Source: Heloderma charlesbogerti
Lineage: Eukaryota; Chordata; Lepidosauria; Squamata; Helodermatidae
Assembly: GCA_026122225.1 (NCBI GenBank)
Contig: JANEZZ010002761.1
Location: 1,054,001-1,118,000, forward strand
Direction of reading: 5' to 3'
DNA length: 64,000 nt
A program made the position numbers and the translations under genes. The notes under the pieces were generated by a model. That model was not told where the DNA came from. It did not search any database and worked only from the letters and a program-made list of their open reading frames with translations. Positions 33,079 to 44,270 of this stretch are shown here, piece by piece. Position 1 is the first letter of the stretch; each line of letters starts with the position of its first letter.

Positions 33079-36000
33079 ATGGCAGTAAAACCTCCTAGGC
33101 AGAGTGGAGCACCTCATACCACCCAAAATACAGCTGCTTCATCCCCTGCCAACCAGGATAACCCACCAGAGAGCATTACGGGCCTGTTACACTCCATCTC
33201 TGTTGATGTCATCTTAATAAAAACAGTGGTGCCAAACTTATAGAGCTCATAAGACCAATTACAAAAGAGGGCAGAAGCGTTTGAAACATGGGTTTTAATG
33301 CAAACAGCTCTAAAAACACTGCAGGCTGATAATACCACACTGCAAATGAAGCCATCTGAGTGGAGATCCCGCAGGAATAAACTAAGAATTGTTGTTGTTC
33401 AGTCGTTCAGTTGTGTCCGACTCTTCGTGACTCCATGGACCATAGCATGCCAGGCCTTCCTGTCCTGCGCTCTCTCAAGTGTGCTCAAATTCATATTCAT
33501 TGCATCGGTGATACTATCTAGTTCGAAAGCATCAGTTCTTCGGCGCTCAGCCTTCCTTATAGTCCAGCTCTCACAGCCATACGTTACTACTGGGAAAACC
33601 ATAGCTTTGATTAGACGGACCTTTGTCGGCAAGGTGATGTCTCTGCTTCTTACTATGCTGTCTAGGTTTGCCATAGCTTTCCTCCCAAAGAGCAAGCGTC
33701 TTTGAAGTTCATCACCGTCTGCGGTGATCTTGGAGCCCAAGAAAATAAAATCTGTCACTGCTTCCATTTCTTCCCCTTCTATATGCCAGGAAGTGATGGG
33801 GACAGATGCCATGATCTTCGTTTTTTTAATGTTGAGTTTCAAACCAGCTTTTGCACTCTTCTCTTTCACCCTCAACAAGAGGCTCTTTAGATCCTCTTCG
33901 CTTTCTGCCATTAGGGGGGTATCGTCTGCATATTGGAGGTTGTTGATAATTCTCCCAGCAATCTTAATTCCAACCTGTGATTGATCCAACCCGGCGTTTC
34001 TCATGATGTACTCTGCATATAACTTAAATAAGCAGGGTGACAATATGCAGCCTTGTCGTACTCCTTTCCCAATTTTGAACCACTCGGTTGTTCCATGACT
34101 GGTTCTTACTGTCGCTTCTTGACCCTCGTACAGGTTTCTCAGGAGACAGGTAAGGTGGTCTGGTACCCCCATCACTTTAAGAATTTGCCACAGTTTGTTG
34201 TGATCCACACAATCAAAGGCTTTAGCGTAGTCAATGAAGCAGAAATAGATGTTTTTCTGGAATTCTCTTGCTTTCTCCATGATCCAGCGAAAGTTGGCGA
34301 TTTGATCTCTAGTTCCTCTGCCTCTTCGAAACCCCACTTGTACTTCCGGTAGTTCTCGGTTCGCATACTGCTGAAGCCTAGCTTGTAGGATTTTGAGCAT
34401 CACCTTGCTGGCATGTGAAATGAGCGCAATTGTGCGGTAGTTTGAACACTCTTTGGCGTTGCTCTTCTTTGGAATTGGAATGTAAACTGACCTTTTCCAG
34501 TCTTGCGGCCATTGTTGAGTGTTCCAAATTTGTTGGCATATTGAATGCAGCACTTTAACAGCATCATCCTTTAGGATTTTAAATAGCTCAGCTGGAATAC
34601 TGTCATCTCCGCTAGCTTTGTTGTTAGTAATGCTTCCTAAGGCCCACTTGACTTCACTCTCGAGGATGTCCGGCTCAAGTTCAGTGACCGCACTCTCATG
34701 GCTATCAGGGACATTCAGATCTTTCCTGTATAGTTCTTCTGTGTATTCTTTCCACCTCTTCTTAATCTCATCTGCTTCTGTGAGGTCCCTGCCTTCTTTG
34801 TCCTTGATCATGCCCGTCTTTGCACAAAACGTTCCCTTGAGATCTCCAATTTTCTTGAAGAGATCTCTAGTCTTTCCCATTTTCTTGTTTTCCTCGATTT
34901 CCTTGCATTGTTTATTTAAGAAGGCCTTCTTGTTTCTCCTTGCTATTCTCTGGAACTCTGCATTCAGTTGGATATATCTTCCCCTTTCTCCCTTGCTTTT
35001 CGCTTCCCTTCTTTCCTCAGCTACTTGTAAAGCCTCATCAGACAGCCACTTGGCTTTCTTGCACTTCTTTTTCTTTGGGATGGATTGAGTTGCTGCCTCC
35101 TGAACAATGTTACAGATCTCCGTCCATAGTTCCTCAGGCACTCTGTCTATCAGGTCTAATCCCTGAAATCTATTCCTTACCTCCACTGTATATTCATAAG
35201 GGATATGATTTAGGTCATACCTGAATGGTTTAGTGGTTTTCCCTACGTTCTTCAACTTAAGCCAAAATTTTGCAACAAGAAGCTCATGATCTGAGCCACA
35301 GTCAACTCCAGGTCTTGGTCTGACTGACTGTATAGAGCTTCTCCATCTTTGGCTGCAAAGGACATAATCAATCTGGTTTCGATATTGACCATCTGGTGAT
35401 GCCCATGTGTAGAGTCGTCTCTTGTGCTGTTGGAAAAGAGTGTTTGCTATGATCAGCGTGTTCTCTTGGCTATTAGCTTTTGTCCTGCTTCATTTTGTAC
35501 AACAAGGCCATGCCTGCCTGTTATCCCGGTGATTTCTTGACTTCCTACTTTAGCATTCCAATCCCCTATGATGAAGAGGACATCTTTTTTCGGTGTTAGT
35601 TCTAGAAGGTGTTGTAGGTCTTCATAGAACCAATCAACCTCAGCTTCTTCGGCCTCAGTGGTTGGGGCATAGACTTGAATTACTGTGATGTTGAATGGTT
35701 TGCCTTGGATTCGTACTGAGATCATTCTATCATTTTTAAGATTGTACCCCAGTACTGCTTTTCCCACCCTTTTCTTGACTATGAATGCTACTCCATTTCT
35801 TCTAAGGGATTCTTGCCCACAGTAGTAGATATGATGGTCACCTGAATTAAATTCGCCCTTGCCTGTCCATGTTAGTTCGCTGATTCCCAAGATGTCGATG
35901 TTCAATCTTGCCATCTCATGTTTGACCACCTCCAGCTTACCTTGATTCATTGATCTGACATTCCAGGTTCCTAAACAATATTGTTCTTTACAGCATCAGA

Positions 36001-36900
36001 TTTTCTTTTCACCACCAGACACATCCACAGCCGCTTTGGCCCAGCCGCTTCACTCTTTCTGGCGCTACTTGGAAATACCCTCTGCTCTTCCCCAGTAGTA
36101 TATTGGACACCTTCCGACCTGAGGGGCTCATCTTCCGGCGTCATCTCTTTTAGCCTTGTGATACGTTCCATGGGGTTTTCTTGGCAAGAATACTGGAGTG
36201 GGTTGCCATTTCCTTCTCTAGTGGATCACATTTTGTCAGAACTCTCTGCCATGACCTGTCCGTCTTGGGTGGCCCTGCACGGCATAGCTTATGGCTTCAC
36301 TGAATTACACAAGCCCCTTCGCCACAACAAGGCAGTGATCCATGAAGGGGAATCTAAGAATAGTGAGGATCAAAAAATGGGAAGAACAGGGCAACCTGAC
36401 TATGTCTGTGGCAAATACGCCAAGAGATGTCTTGGACCTACTAGACGGGCATGCCTTAGAGCCTGAGTGTGCACACTACTCCCTATCCCCCTTCTCAAGA
36501 TCCAAACTGCCCAAGAGCAGTCATAAAATTCCTGCGCTTCCCCATTAAAGAGGATATTTTAAAATGAGCGTGTGAAAAAGGAACTGGGGATACACAGATT
36601 ATGATCTTTCCAGACTATTCAAAAGACATAGTGGAAGTGACACAAGCATTTGAAGGGGCAAGGAGAATGGTGTGTGATCGTAACATGGTCTACCACTTTC
36701 TCTTTCCCACTATGTTCTCTGTTCGGCATGATGGACATTTTCACTCCTTCAAGATAGCTCCATGTCAAGGGCTCCTTGGAGGCCTCTCTCAGTCTAATCC
36801 AGTAGCCAAGTCCAGACACAGACAAAGGGATTCCTTTCAAAGCTCTATTCTTCTTTTACAACTTAACAACTCTACTGGTAGCAACTAGATATGAGCAGCA
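33079..36900 (+). pseudogene. L1 ORF1 remnant (split by BovB)
   Basis: ORF1 encodes the RNA-binding coiled-coil trimer protein of L1. It starts at ATG 33079 (MAVKPPRQSGAPHTTQNTAA). It shows a leucine-rich stretch (LQTALKTLQADNTTLQM) and then the conserved RSRRNKLR, which is cut by BovB at 33389. After the BovB and one copy of the eight-base duplication, the frame continues IVRIKKWEEQGNL without loss. Later parts (MIFPDYSKDIVEVTQ, GMMDIFTPS) match the RNA-recognition and C-terminal regions. Stops occur in both halves. Confidence 0.7.
33390..36353 (-). mobile_element. BovB (RTE) LINE, essentially full length
   Basis: A 2964-bp element flanked by an exact eight-base duplication ctaagaat (33382-33389 and 36354-36361). 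The 3' end is ..gactgaacaacaacaa on the minus strand. The 5' end has the conserved catggatcactgccttgttg. The endonuclease frame (35950-35453) has NIDILGISELTWTGKGEFNS, VIQVYAPT and FIIGDWNAKVG. The polymerase frame (35255-33399, 618 codons) has YAKAFDCVDHNKLWQILK, GVRQGCILSPCLFKLYAEYI and LQYADDTPLMAESEEDLKSL. Two lesions: a frameshift near 35455 separates the domains, and the C-terminal part jumps from DAFEL to DSITDAMN, removing roughly 80 codons. Confidence 0.93.
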
Positions 36901-36957
36901 GAGTACCTATGCCCTAAGTTGGAACAGTTTGAAAGGGAATTATTGGCAGACCCCTGA

Positions 36958-37282
36958 ACTTAAGGACTAGGGAGAGTCCCTCCCCTTTTCCCTTGGATCC
37001 TCTGGGCGCAGCCGTTGTTTGCGTGCCAACCGGGCACTACGCCTCCTTTCTGCGCCCTCCATTTGGCGCCACTCTCTGCGTTGGCGTCGCGCGTCCACCA
37101 AGTCTACTTCTCGCGCTCGGTCACTCCCTGGACTGCTATCTAATCTAGGAATGCTGGTGGGAGGAATCTCTATCAGCTGTGGGCCCTGGGAAAGAGGAGC
37201 GCGCTCCTCTCCCAGGAGCGACTGCTCTTTCTCAGAATCAGAACTACTCTGGGATTCTATGGGCTCAGTGTCCACCCTGACA
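36958..37282 (-). mobile_element. Chromodomain Gypsy LTR fragment
   Basis: On the minus strand it starts TGTCAGGGTGGACAC at 37282 and keeps an open frame for about 105 codons (ESQSSSDSEKEQSLLGEERA, VDARRQRREW, RRRSARLARKQRLRPEDPRE) up to a TAG near 36970. The rest of the LTR is missing. It lies in L1 ORF1 (L1 coding resumes at EAKAFLLG after 37283). It is the most diverged of the three LTRs at the DNA level, yet the reading frame is intact. Confidence 0.7.
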
Positions 37283-39399
37283 CTCCAGAAGCAAAAGCTT
37301 TCTTGTTGGGGTAGACCCTCCAGCAGCACACCCAATCAAAGAGTGAGGCAATAAACATGTCCCTGAGAAAACCGATCCAACTTTCCTACAGATTTACTAC
37401 AGATATGTTCTAGCTGTTTTAGTTGTAGTTTTAATAATACAACTTATGGATAAATATTGTTTAGTTAGCCACATGATGTCAATACGGACCTTATACCACT
37501 GAAATGGTATGTGAAGTTTGATGTAATTTTTATATTTTGTCTATATGAGGTTAATATGGGTTTATTCAAGCATTACTTTAAAGCTTATCATTGTTATATT
37601 ATTAGCATTGATTATTATTACTACTACTAGTTTTATTCATATAACTATTACTATTATCATTATAGCTATTATTATTCTCATTGAACATATAAATGACATA
37701 TAGCCTTGGCTCATATGAAGGCAACATAGATCCTGAGATTGGGTGTTGAGGTAACCCTCTTGATACTTTATGGGGACCTCCTGTTTATGTCTCTTTAAAG
37801 TTGAGAGTTCAGGCTGGAATTTGTGAGATCACAAACAAGCTGGAAGGTGGGCGAGCCCTTGTCTGGAAGGAGTTTGAAAGTTTTCGTGATCTGCGAAGAG
37901 CATGCATTATTGGTTAAAATGTTATTTCTATTTTTCCTTATTTTATCATTTATTGGTGTGGTTTTTGTCTGTTGGCTAAATAACTAGATGGTTGTAAGAT
38001 AGTTTACTGGTTGTTTTCCTTTTTGTTATTCCATTCTGTATGGTGTGTGTGTTATTATTTTTATACAGAGTCTGTGCTGTTCTCCTGGTATGCTGTTTGA
38101 AATAATGGATTCAATATTTGAAAAAGCTATATTTTTGGTCCCAATTCCACCCTTGCTTGAGCAACACCATATTCTACTTATTCACCAGACTTTTTCTTGT
38201 CAACTCAGGCCGCTATTTGAGCCCTTTCTCTTGTTTTATTCAACTGACCAACATCTGTGCTATTTTCCGGTTTACTTTTCTGCCTGTTTGCCTCAACTGT
38301 GTCTTCTGTTTTTTCATTATTTACTTGGATGGGCTACACCAAAGTAAGCTCTGCAGTGGAGGAGACCTGTCGCTGGATCACGCCCACACATGGTGCCATA
38401 TATGTCTCGCTGCCCATCATATTGACCAGATCATGGACAGTAACGAAATGCTGGTAAGAACCTGTATTAGGCTTCACTATTTCCCTATTCCACTTTTTCT
38501 CTTAGTTCCGACTTCAATATACTTGTCATCGCTATCTCTGATCACACTCTGGTTCTTTGGAAACCCTCAAGTGCGTAGAGACTTTTGAATGATCAAGAGT
38601 TCAAAATGTAAATGGCCTCTGACCTGAGTGATTATTCTACCCTCAATGGTGGGCCCACAACCTCATGTTAATTGAGTAGGAAGCCTGTAATGCATTTATG
38701 GGTGGCAGAATCAAAGCCTCCAATAAGAAGCATGAGAGACTACGACAGGAGAATAAGATCCAAGAGGAGGTGAAATTACTATTATCCCAGTTTGCACCAC
38801 ACCCCTTCCCAGACCTGTACACCAAACTGGAACATGCCAAATAAGATCTTAATATGCTATTAAAGCAGAGTTTTATTTAACCTGCCTATACCAGTGGTAC
38901 TGAGAATGAAAGGAAAAGCCTGATAAAATCTTAGCACATCACCTGAAACAACAGTGGGCTAGAGAATACATATCACTAATTAAGAACAACGTAGGCAATA
39001 CATACACCTTGCCACAACAAATTAATGCCCAGTTTCATACTTTTTATTCTGAGCTCTATAAAGCCGACAGTACCCCTGATGCAGAGGCAGTTGAGGCTTT
39101 TCTCTCCCATCTGAACCTTCCTTAATTGGATACGCAGCAAAGGGAGCTCCTAGTGGAACTCCTACAATAGGAAGAAATAGAAGGAGTGATTAAAACATGA
39201 AAACAGGAAAGGCTCCTGGCCCTGATGGATTCTCCATTGATTGACATCATAAAATCTGGGTGTTATGATTTCTAATCTGAAGTCATGACACCCAGACTTT
39301 TGGAGCTTTATCGGGATTTTTTTTTAAATAGGCACATTGCCACCCACTCTACAAAAGACCTCATTTCAGTCATCCCCAAACTGGGAAAAGATCAGGGGT

Positions 39400-40392
39400 T
39401 CTGTGCAAGGGTTCTGTGCATCTGAGAGACATAAACAGTGGGGTCCCACAGGATTTGTATTGGGACCAATGATTTTCACCTAGAGTGAGCTAGGAGTGAG
39501 CTAGGAGTGAGCAGTGAAGTGGCCAGGTTTGCTGATGACACCAAATTATTTAGGGTGGTTAAAACAAAATGGGATTGAGAGGATCTCCAAAAGGATCTCT
39601 CCTAACTGGGAGAATGGGCATCCAAATAGCAAATTAAGTTCAATGTAAGCAAGTGTAAAGTGATGCACATTGGGGCAAAAAGTCCCAATTTCAAGTATAA
39701 GCTGGTGGGATCTGAGCTAGTGGAGACCAAACAAGGAAGAGAGCTTGGGGTTGTGAAAATGTCAACGCAATGTGTGGCAGCTGTGAAAAAGGCAAATTCC
39801 ATGTTAGGTAAAATTAGAAAAGGAATTGAAAATAAGACTCCCAAGATCATACTCGCCTTATACAAATCTATAGCGTGACCACATTCAGAATAATGTTTAC
39901 AGTTTTGGTCACTGCACCTAAACAAGAATATTGTAGAGTTGAAAAAAGTGCAGAAAGGGGCCACTAAAATAATAAATGGTGTGGAGAAAGTGGACAGGGA
40001 AACAGTTTTCTCCCCCTCTCATAGTACTAGAACTTGGGGTTATCCCATGAAGATTGGTGGGAGACTTAGGACAGATAAAAGGAAGTACTTCTTCACACAA
40101 CACATCTTCCATAGGATTTATTGATGGCCACCAATTTGGATAGCTTTAAAAGGGGATTAGACAAATTCATGGAGAATAAGGCTATTAGTGTCCTGATAGG
40201 TATATGCTGACTCCAGGATCAGAGGCAGCATGCCTATGTACACCAGTTGCTGGGGAACATGGGCGGGAGGGTGCTGTTGCACTCATGTCCTGCTTGTGGG
40301 TTCTCTGTGGGCAGCAGCTGGTTGGCCACTGTGTGAACAGAATGCTGGACTAGATGCACCCTTGTCCTAGATTATCCTTATGTTCTTATGAA
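39400..40392 (+). mobile_element. CR1-type LINE (second subfamily), 5'-truncated, in L1
   Basis: The plus strand reads a GVPQDLYWDQ-like start, RFADDTKLFRVV, WASK-type and KCKVMHIGAKSPNFKYKLVG, then IRKGIENKTPKIILALYKSI, and ends with a ttatgttcttatg tail. The polymerase motif is reduced to FADDTK in a shifted frame. L1 homology stops at gatcaggggttctgtgc and restarts at aattatagaccaacc, so it inserted into the L1. A triplicated gagtgagctagga run occurs at 39483-39510. Its fragmentary relative lies at 790-1290. Confidence 0.8.
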
Positions 40393-40550
40393 AATTATAG
40401 ACCAACCTCCCTGATTAACATAGATGCCAAGGTCTTCATTGCTGCAATAGCTAAAAGAGTTCAAGAAATAATGGCAGCATCTGTTCACCCCAACCAAATA
40501 GGGTTCATACTGCCAGGCAGAGACTAGGAAAGCTGAGGCTGATTAGGATA

Positions 40551-40956
40551 GTCGGAGGTGGCTGACTATCCTATGCAGGTTAGGCGGAGCGCATGGAGGG
40601 GATTCTCTCCTCCATGCTTCGCCTGCCCTGCTTTTGTGACTAGATGGCTGATTTTGGCTGTCTAGTCAGGGTGTGTCAAAGAAGCGGGGGAGGCTGCACA
40701 GCACATAGGAGGCTGCATAAGCAGCTTCTGCAGTCTCCTCCCCTCCCTGCCCCCAGGAACGCCCCCTATTCACCCGCGCTGTGCTCTGTTTCTGAGCACA
40801 GAGACCGGCAAGAACCACGCTGCCTATGAGGCGGCAGGGGAGAGGAGCACGGTTCCTAGCAGCTGCGGTCGGAGCACTGGCTCTGACCTTGGTTTCCGGG
40901 AATCGAGAAATCCTATGGCCCTCTAGACACTGTCTAGTGGCCATAGGATTACTCTC
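40551..40956 (-). mobile_element. Harbinger-like MITE, copy 2 (in L1)
   Basis: L1 homology breaks between GKLRLIRI (about 40550) and NATKKTPASILSLD (about 40960). The insert matches, in reverse orientation, the MITE at 61962-62322: both carry ggatagtcgg, ctattc/gactatcc inversions, ggctgattttggctgtctag, and ctagacactgtctagtggcc. Its right end (cataggattactctc) is preserved. Its left terminal repeat is not clear. No coding capacity. Confidence 0.6.
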
Positions 40957-41727
40957 CTGATGGCACTTAATGCTACCAAAAAGACCCCTGCCTCTATCCT
41001 ATCGCTAGACACCGAAAAGGCCTTTGTTAAAGTTTACTGGCCATTTATCACTGCCACACTTTCTCAATTTGGTTTTCCTCAAGTATTTCTGGCCTCAATG
41101 AAGATCCTATATGCAAACCCAAGGTGTGAACCAATGGAATACTTTTCCCCCCACACTTGAAATGGGCATATGTCAGGTTTGCCAATCTTTCAAGCACACA
41201 CACACTGGCAAATTGACACCAAATACCCAAATCAGTGAGATTTCTTTATTGCAGGAAATCCCACAGGAAAAGCTTAATGCTTACACTCTTCAGAAATCAT
41301 ATAGCTGATAGTCAGTAGCCTCTATGTAATTCCAGAACAGTCCAAAGCTAAAACTACAGCCATGACAGAGATCCACACAACAGGTCTCCCCATTGAAATA
41401 TCTAAGGCTCAAAACTCAAGGGAAGGTGCTCAGGATTCCTGGGTCATCCTTCCCATGCAATCAAAGGCAAGAGTTCTAGAAAAGGCCCAAACAAAGCCAC
41501 ACACACACACACACACTTCATCCAACCTTGGACCTTCGTTGGGATCTCTGTACTACATGGGCAAGGCCTATTAAGTCCAAGAGTAAGTCCACACAAGCAA
41601 ATTGCTCCTTATACAACAAAAGTTGCTCTTCTGGGTATACTGGACACCGCAATACTGTTTTGGAAAAACCTATCACCCTCCAATAAATGTTGGCACTGTG
41701 GGGTGACAGATGCATCCTTGGTGCCTA

Positions 41728-42515
41728 CAGTGGCAAAAAAAAGTTTGTGAACCCCTTAGGATTGTCACATATTTCCAACCTAAAATGTTGTTAGATCTTA
41801 ATCTAACCCCATAATCCAAGATAAAGAAAAATAACCTGATTAAACAAATGACACATAAACATGATGCTTTTCCAACATTTATTTATCCAGAACTGATTCA
41901 ATGTTCAATATCCATGTGTGAAAAAATATGTGAACCTTTAGATTCAGTACCTGGTGGCACCACCTTGAGCAGCAATGACTTCCAAGTAAGGATTTCCTGT
42001 AACCGTTGGTCAGTCTCACATCGGTTTTGAGGAATTTTGGCCCATTCCTCCTTACAGAATTGCTTCAGTTCAGTGACAGCTGAGGGCTTCCTTGCATGAT
42101 CCGTTTGCTTCAGGTCCTGCCACAACATTTTGATGAGGTTTAGGTCCAGACTTTGACTAGGCCATTCTAAAACATGGAATTTCTTCTTCTGCAGCCATTC
42201 TTTTGTAGCTCTCCTTGTATGTTTACAGTCATTGTCATGTTGCATGACCCACTTTTGGCCTGACATTCTCCTCTAGAATCTTCTGATAGCAGAATTCATG
42301 GTTGTGTCAATGATGGCAAGCCGTCCAGATCCTGAGGCAGCAAAGCAGGCCCAAACCATCACATTCCCATGACCATGCTTGATGGTTGGGATGAAGTTCT
42401 TCTGTTCGAACTCAGTGTTTGTTTTTCGCCAAACATAATGTTTCTCATTGAGGCCAAAAAGTTCTACCTTTGACTTGTCTTCCAGAGAACATTGTTCCAG
42501 AATGATTTGTTTTTG
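41728..42515 (-). mobile_element. Tc1-like transposon, truncated
   Basis: Starts CAGTGGCAAAAAAAAG right after TA (41726-41727), the Tc1 insertion dinucleotide. The terminal region carries two direct repeats, aagtttgtgaacccctta (about 41741) and aatatgtgaaccttta (about 41925), the IR/DR layout. Transposase remains on the minus strand include [56 protein letters not shown] and [20 protein letters not shown]. In active relatives the last motif is N-P-I-E; here the third catalytic residue is Lys. A frameshift lies near 42250 and the far terminal repeat is absent. It inserted at the C-terminal end of the L1. Confidence 0.88.
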
Positions 42516-43714
42516 CTTTGTATTTTTTACATGAGCGTGAGTAGTTTCTTTGCGAAAATTATTAAAGTTAAAGTAAGTGTTAGCAAATTTTAATTTGGCT
42601 TTCTGTTGCTTTAAAACTATTTAAGTGGGTGAAGGTCCTTAGGTGTAAATGCATCAACTGACTGAACCATTTCTCCATTCCAGAGGTTAACAAGTCCTCC
42701 TGTCAAGGTGATAGGTAAGAGCTGTCAGGCAAACATTTGGATTCATCCATTTCTTGGAAGAGACCAACCCAACCAGTCCTTCATTGCTGGCAGAGTCATG
42801 GAGACTCAGCAAACCTAAAACTTATCAGTTCCATGACAGAAAGTTCTGCCATGCCCAGATCACTATTATCCCATCCAGGACAAAAACCCAGATTGAGATT
42901 TTTCCCTGCTGTATAAGCAAAGCCAGAAACCACTTTTGGACAGACACATGGTTGCCATGGAAGCCATGAAGTTCTGAGCCGCTGATGGCAGGGCAGTTTT
43001 AGCATGAATGTTTAAGTCCCCCATACCATAAGCCCAAGACTACCACTACCACTAAGATCAGCTAGCTAGCCCAGGAAGGAAGAGCGTTGGGCTGTGGGGT
43101 GGAGGGTAAACAGTTCTATTCTATCCCAGGCACCCATTTTCAGGAACATACCCTCAAAACTGGAAGACTGTTGGATGGACTACATGGTCAGGGGGCTGGA
43201 TTCACAACAGACTGCTGCAACTCCACCTTCCTGTCTTGTTTGCTGCTGCACAAAGAAAGGCAAAGCTGGGAGATTCTGTGAGGGCAAAGCTGGGAGTGAT
43301 TCAAGAACTCACCACCCAGCTTTGTCAAGACAGGTCTCTGTGACACTCTGCTTGTCACTCTGTGACAAGCAGAGTGTGATAAATCACAGTGTAAGGGCTT
43401 TGTATGCACAAAGTGAGAAAATACATCACCTAGAAGAGGACTCCCTCTTCAGACTGATTTCGGACTAGTTTCAAGGAATCGGGGGGGGGGGGGTAGGGGG
43501 TGGAAGCAAGTAGTTGCAGTAACCGTGACTATCATGGGTAGTTTTATAGCCTTGTGTGCTTGCTAATATGGCTGTCATATCCTAAAATATACAGTATAGT
43601 AATTACCAATCCCCTGGTGATCAAACGACAGGGCAAAGAAGATCCAGCCCTCTGGGTAAGAAGAGATTGTGACGCGCAGACTGATATTGTCCTTTGATCA
43701 TCTGGGGGTGGAGT
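42516..43714. other. PCNT intron, unassigned
   Basis: No gene recognised. Contains a perfect 16-bp hairpin at 43343-43377 and a G-run at 43482-43495. Open frames 43094-43468 and 42754-42969 have no recognisable domains. Confidence 0.4.
43343..43377. repeat. Perfect 16-bp inverted repeat, 3-nt loop
   Basis: acactctgcttgtcac (43343-43358) pairs without mismatch with gtgacaagcagagtgt (43362-43377) across the loop tct. It can form a stable hairpin in DNA or RNA. No terminator or RNA gene context; possibly a foldback repeat remnant. Confidence 0.75.
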
Positions 43715-44270
43715 GTAATGGCCCCAAGCCTGTAACCAAATGACCAGTAGTTTTAGAGGGGCCTATAGATCCATAATGCTCTCGGCTTTCGTTCATGGGC
43801 TGCAATTCTCTTGCTAGTGGGCCTCTTGGCTGGTAAGATGAGTCAAAGGTCAATATTGCCGCTTCAGCACATTCCATGCTAACGAGCTACCATTTAACTT
43901 ATCAGGGCCTAGGAAGCGCCTGAGAAGTGTGGCTTTGTTAGGCTATGTTTACAGGTATCTGTGCTGGGAAGGTTCTGATTGTTTCCCCTCTGACATGGGG
44001 CTGTTAGCCTATGCTGGGAAAGTTGCAGATGAACGCTAATTAATGCTTGCTGCCCTCATGCTGCCTCACTGCTGACATGTATGGTATAAAACCCATTGTA
44101 CCCCTTGGCTCTGGGTTCAGAGAAGCTATCTGATCCGACCACTGGGTATGTCTGTGTGCTGTAAGTACTCAATGAAGTCTCCTTGTAAGTAAACCTGGAT
44201 CTGGCTTATCACTTCTGCAGCACCTCCAAACCTTAGAAGCCCATGGCCAGGGCATATACACCCCATCCAC
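43715..44270 (+). mobile_element. Possible retroviral-type solo LTR
   Basis: Candidate borders are TGTAATGG (about 43717) and a CA near 44270. A TATA box tataaaac (44085-44092) is followed about 30 bases later by ctctgggttcagagaagcta, then ccttgtaagtaaacctggat, in the order U3, R, U5 expected for an endogenous retrovirus LTR. I found no clean target duplication. No gag, pol or env coding flanks it. Confidence 0.4.

Larger units (their letters stand above)
32835..41727 (+). mobile_element. L1 LINE broken by four or more later insertions
   Basis: Blocks of one plus-strand L1 can be followed: leader with caagatgg (32850s), ORF1 (33079-33389, 36354-36957 and 37283-37345), endonuclease end with an ISDHTLVLW motif (about 38515-38560), fingers (39130-39390, with VIPKLGKDQ), then NYRPTSLIN and QIGFILPGR (40395-40550), then ILSLDTEKAF (40957-41160), and a C-terminal CWHCGVTDASL block (41600-41718). 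Interruptions are BovB, an LTR fragment, a CR1 and a MITE, and a Tc1 element sits at the end. Part of the palm with the catalytic YADD was not found and is probably deleted. Between 37350 and 38340 the sequence is AT-rich with an ATT-rich run (37590-37690) and is only tentatively L1. Confidence 0.75.

Noticed and set aside
43343..43377. A transcription terminator or microRNA hairpin
   Set aside because: A 16-bp stem with a 3-base loop is too short for a microRNA precursor, and bacterial-type terminators do not apply here.
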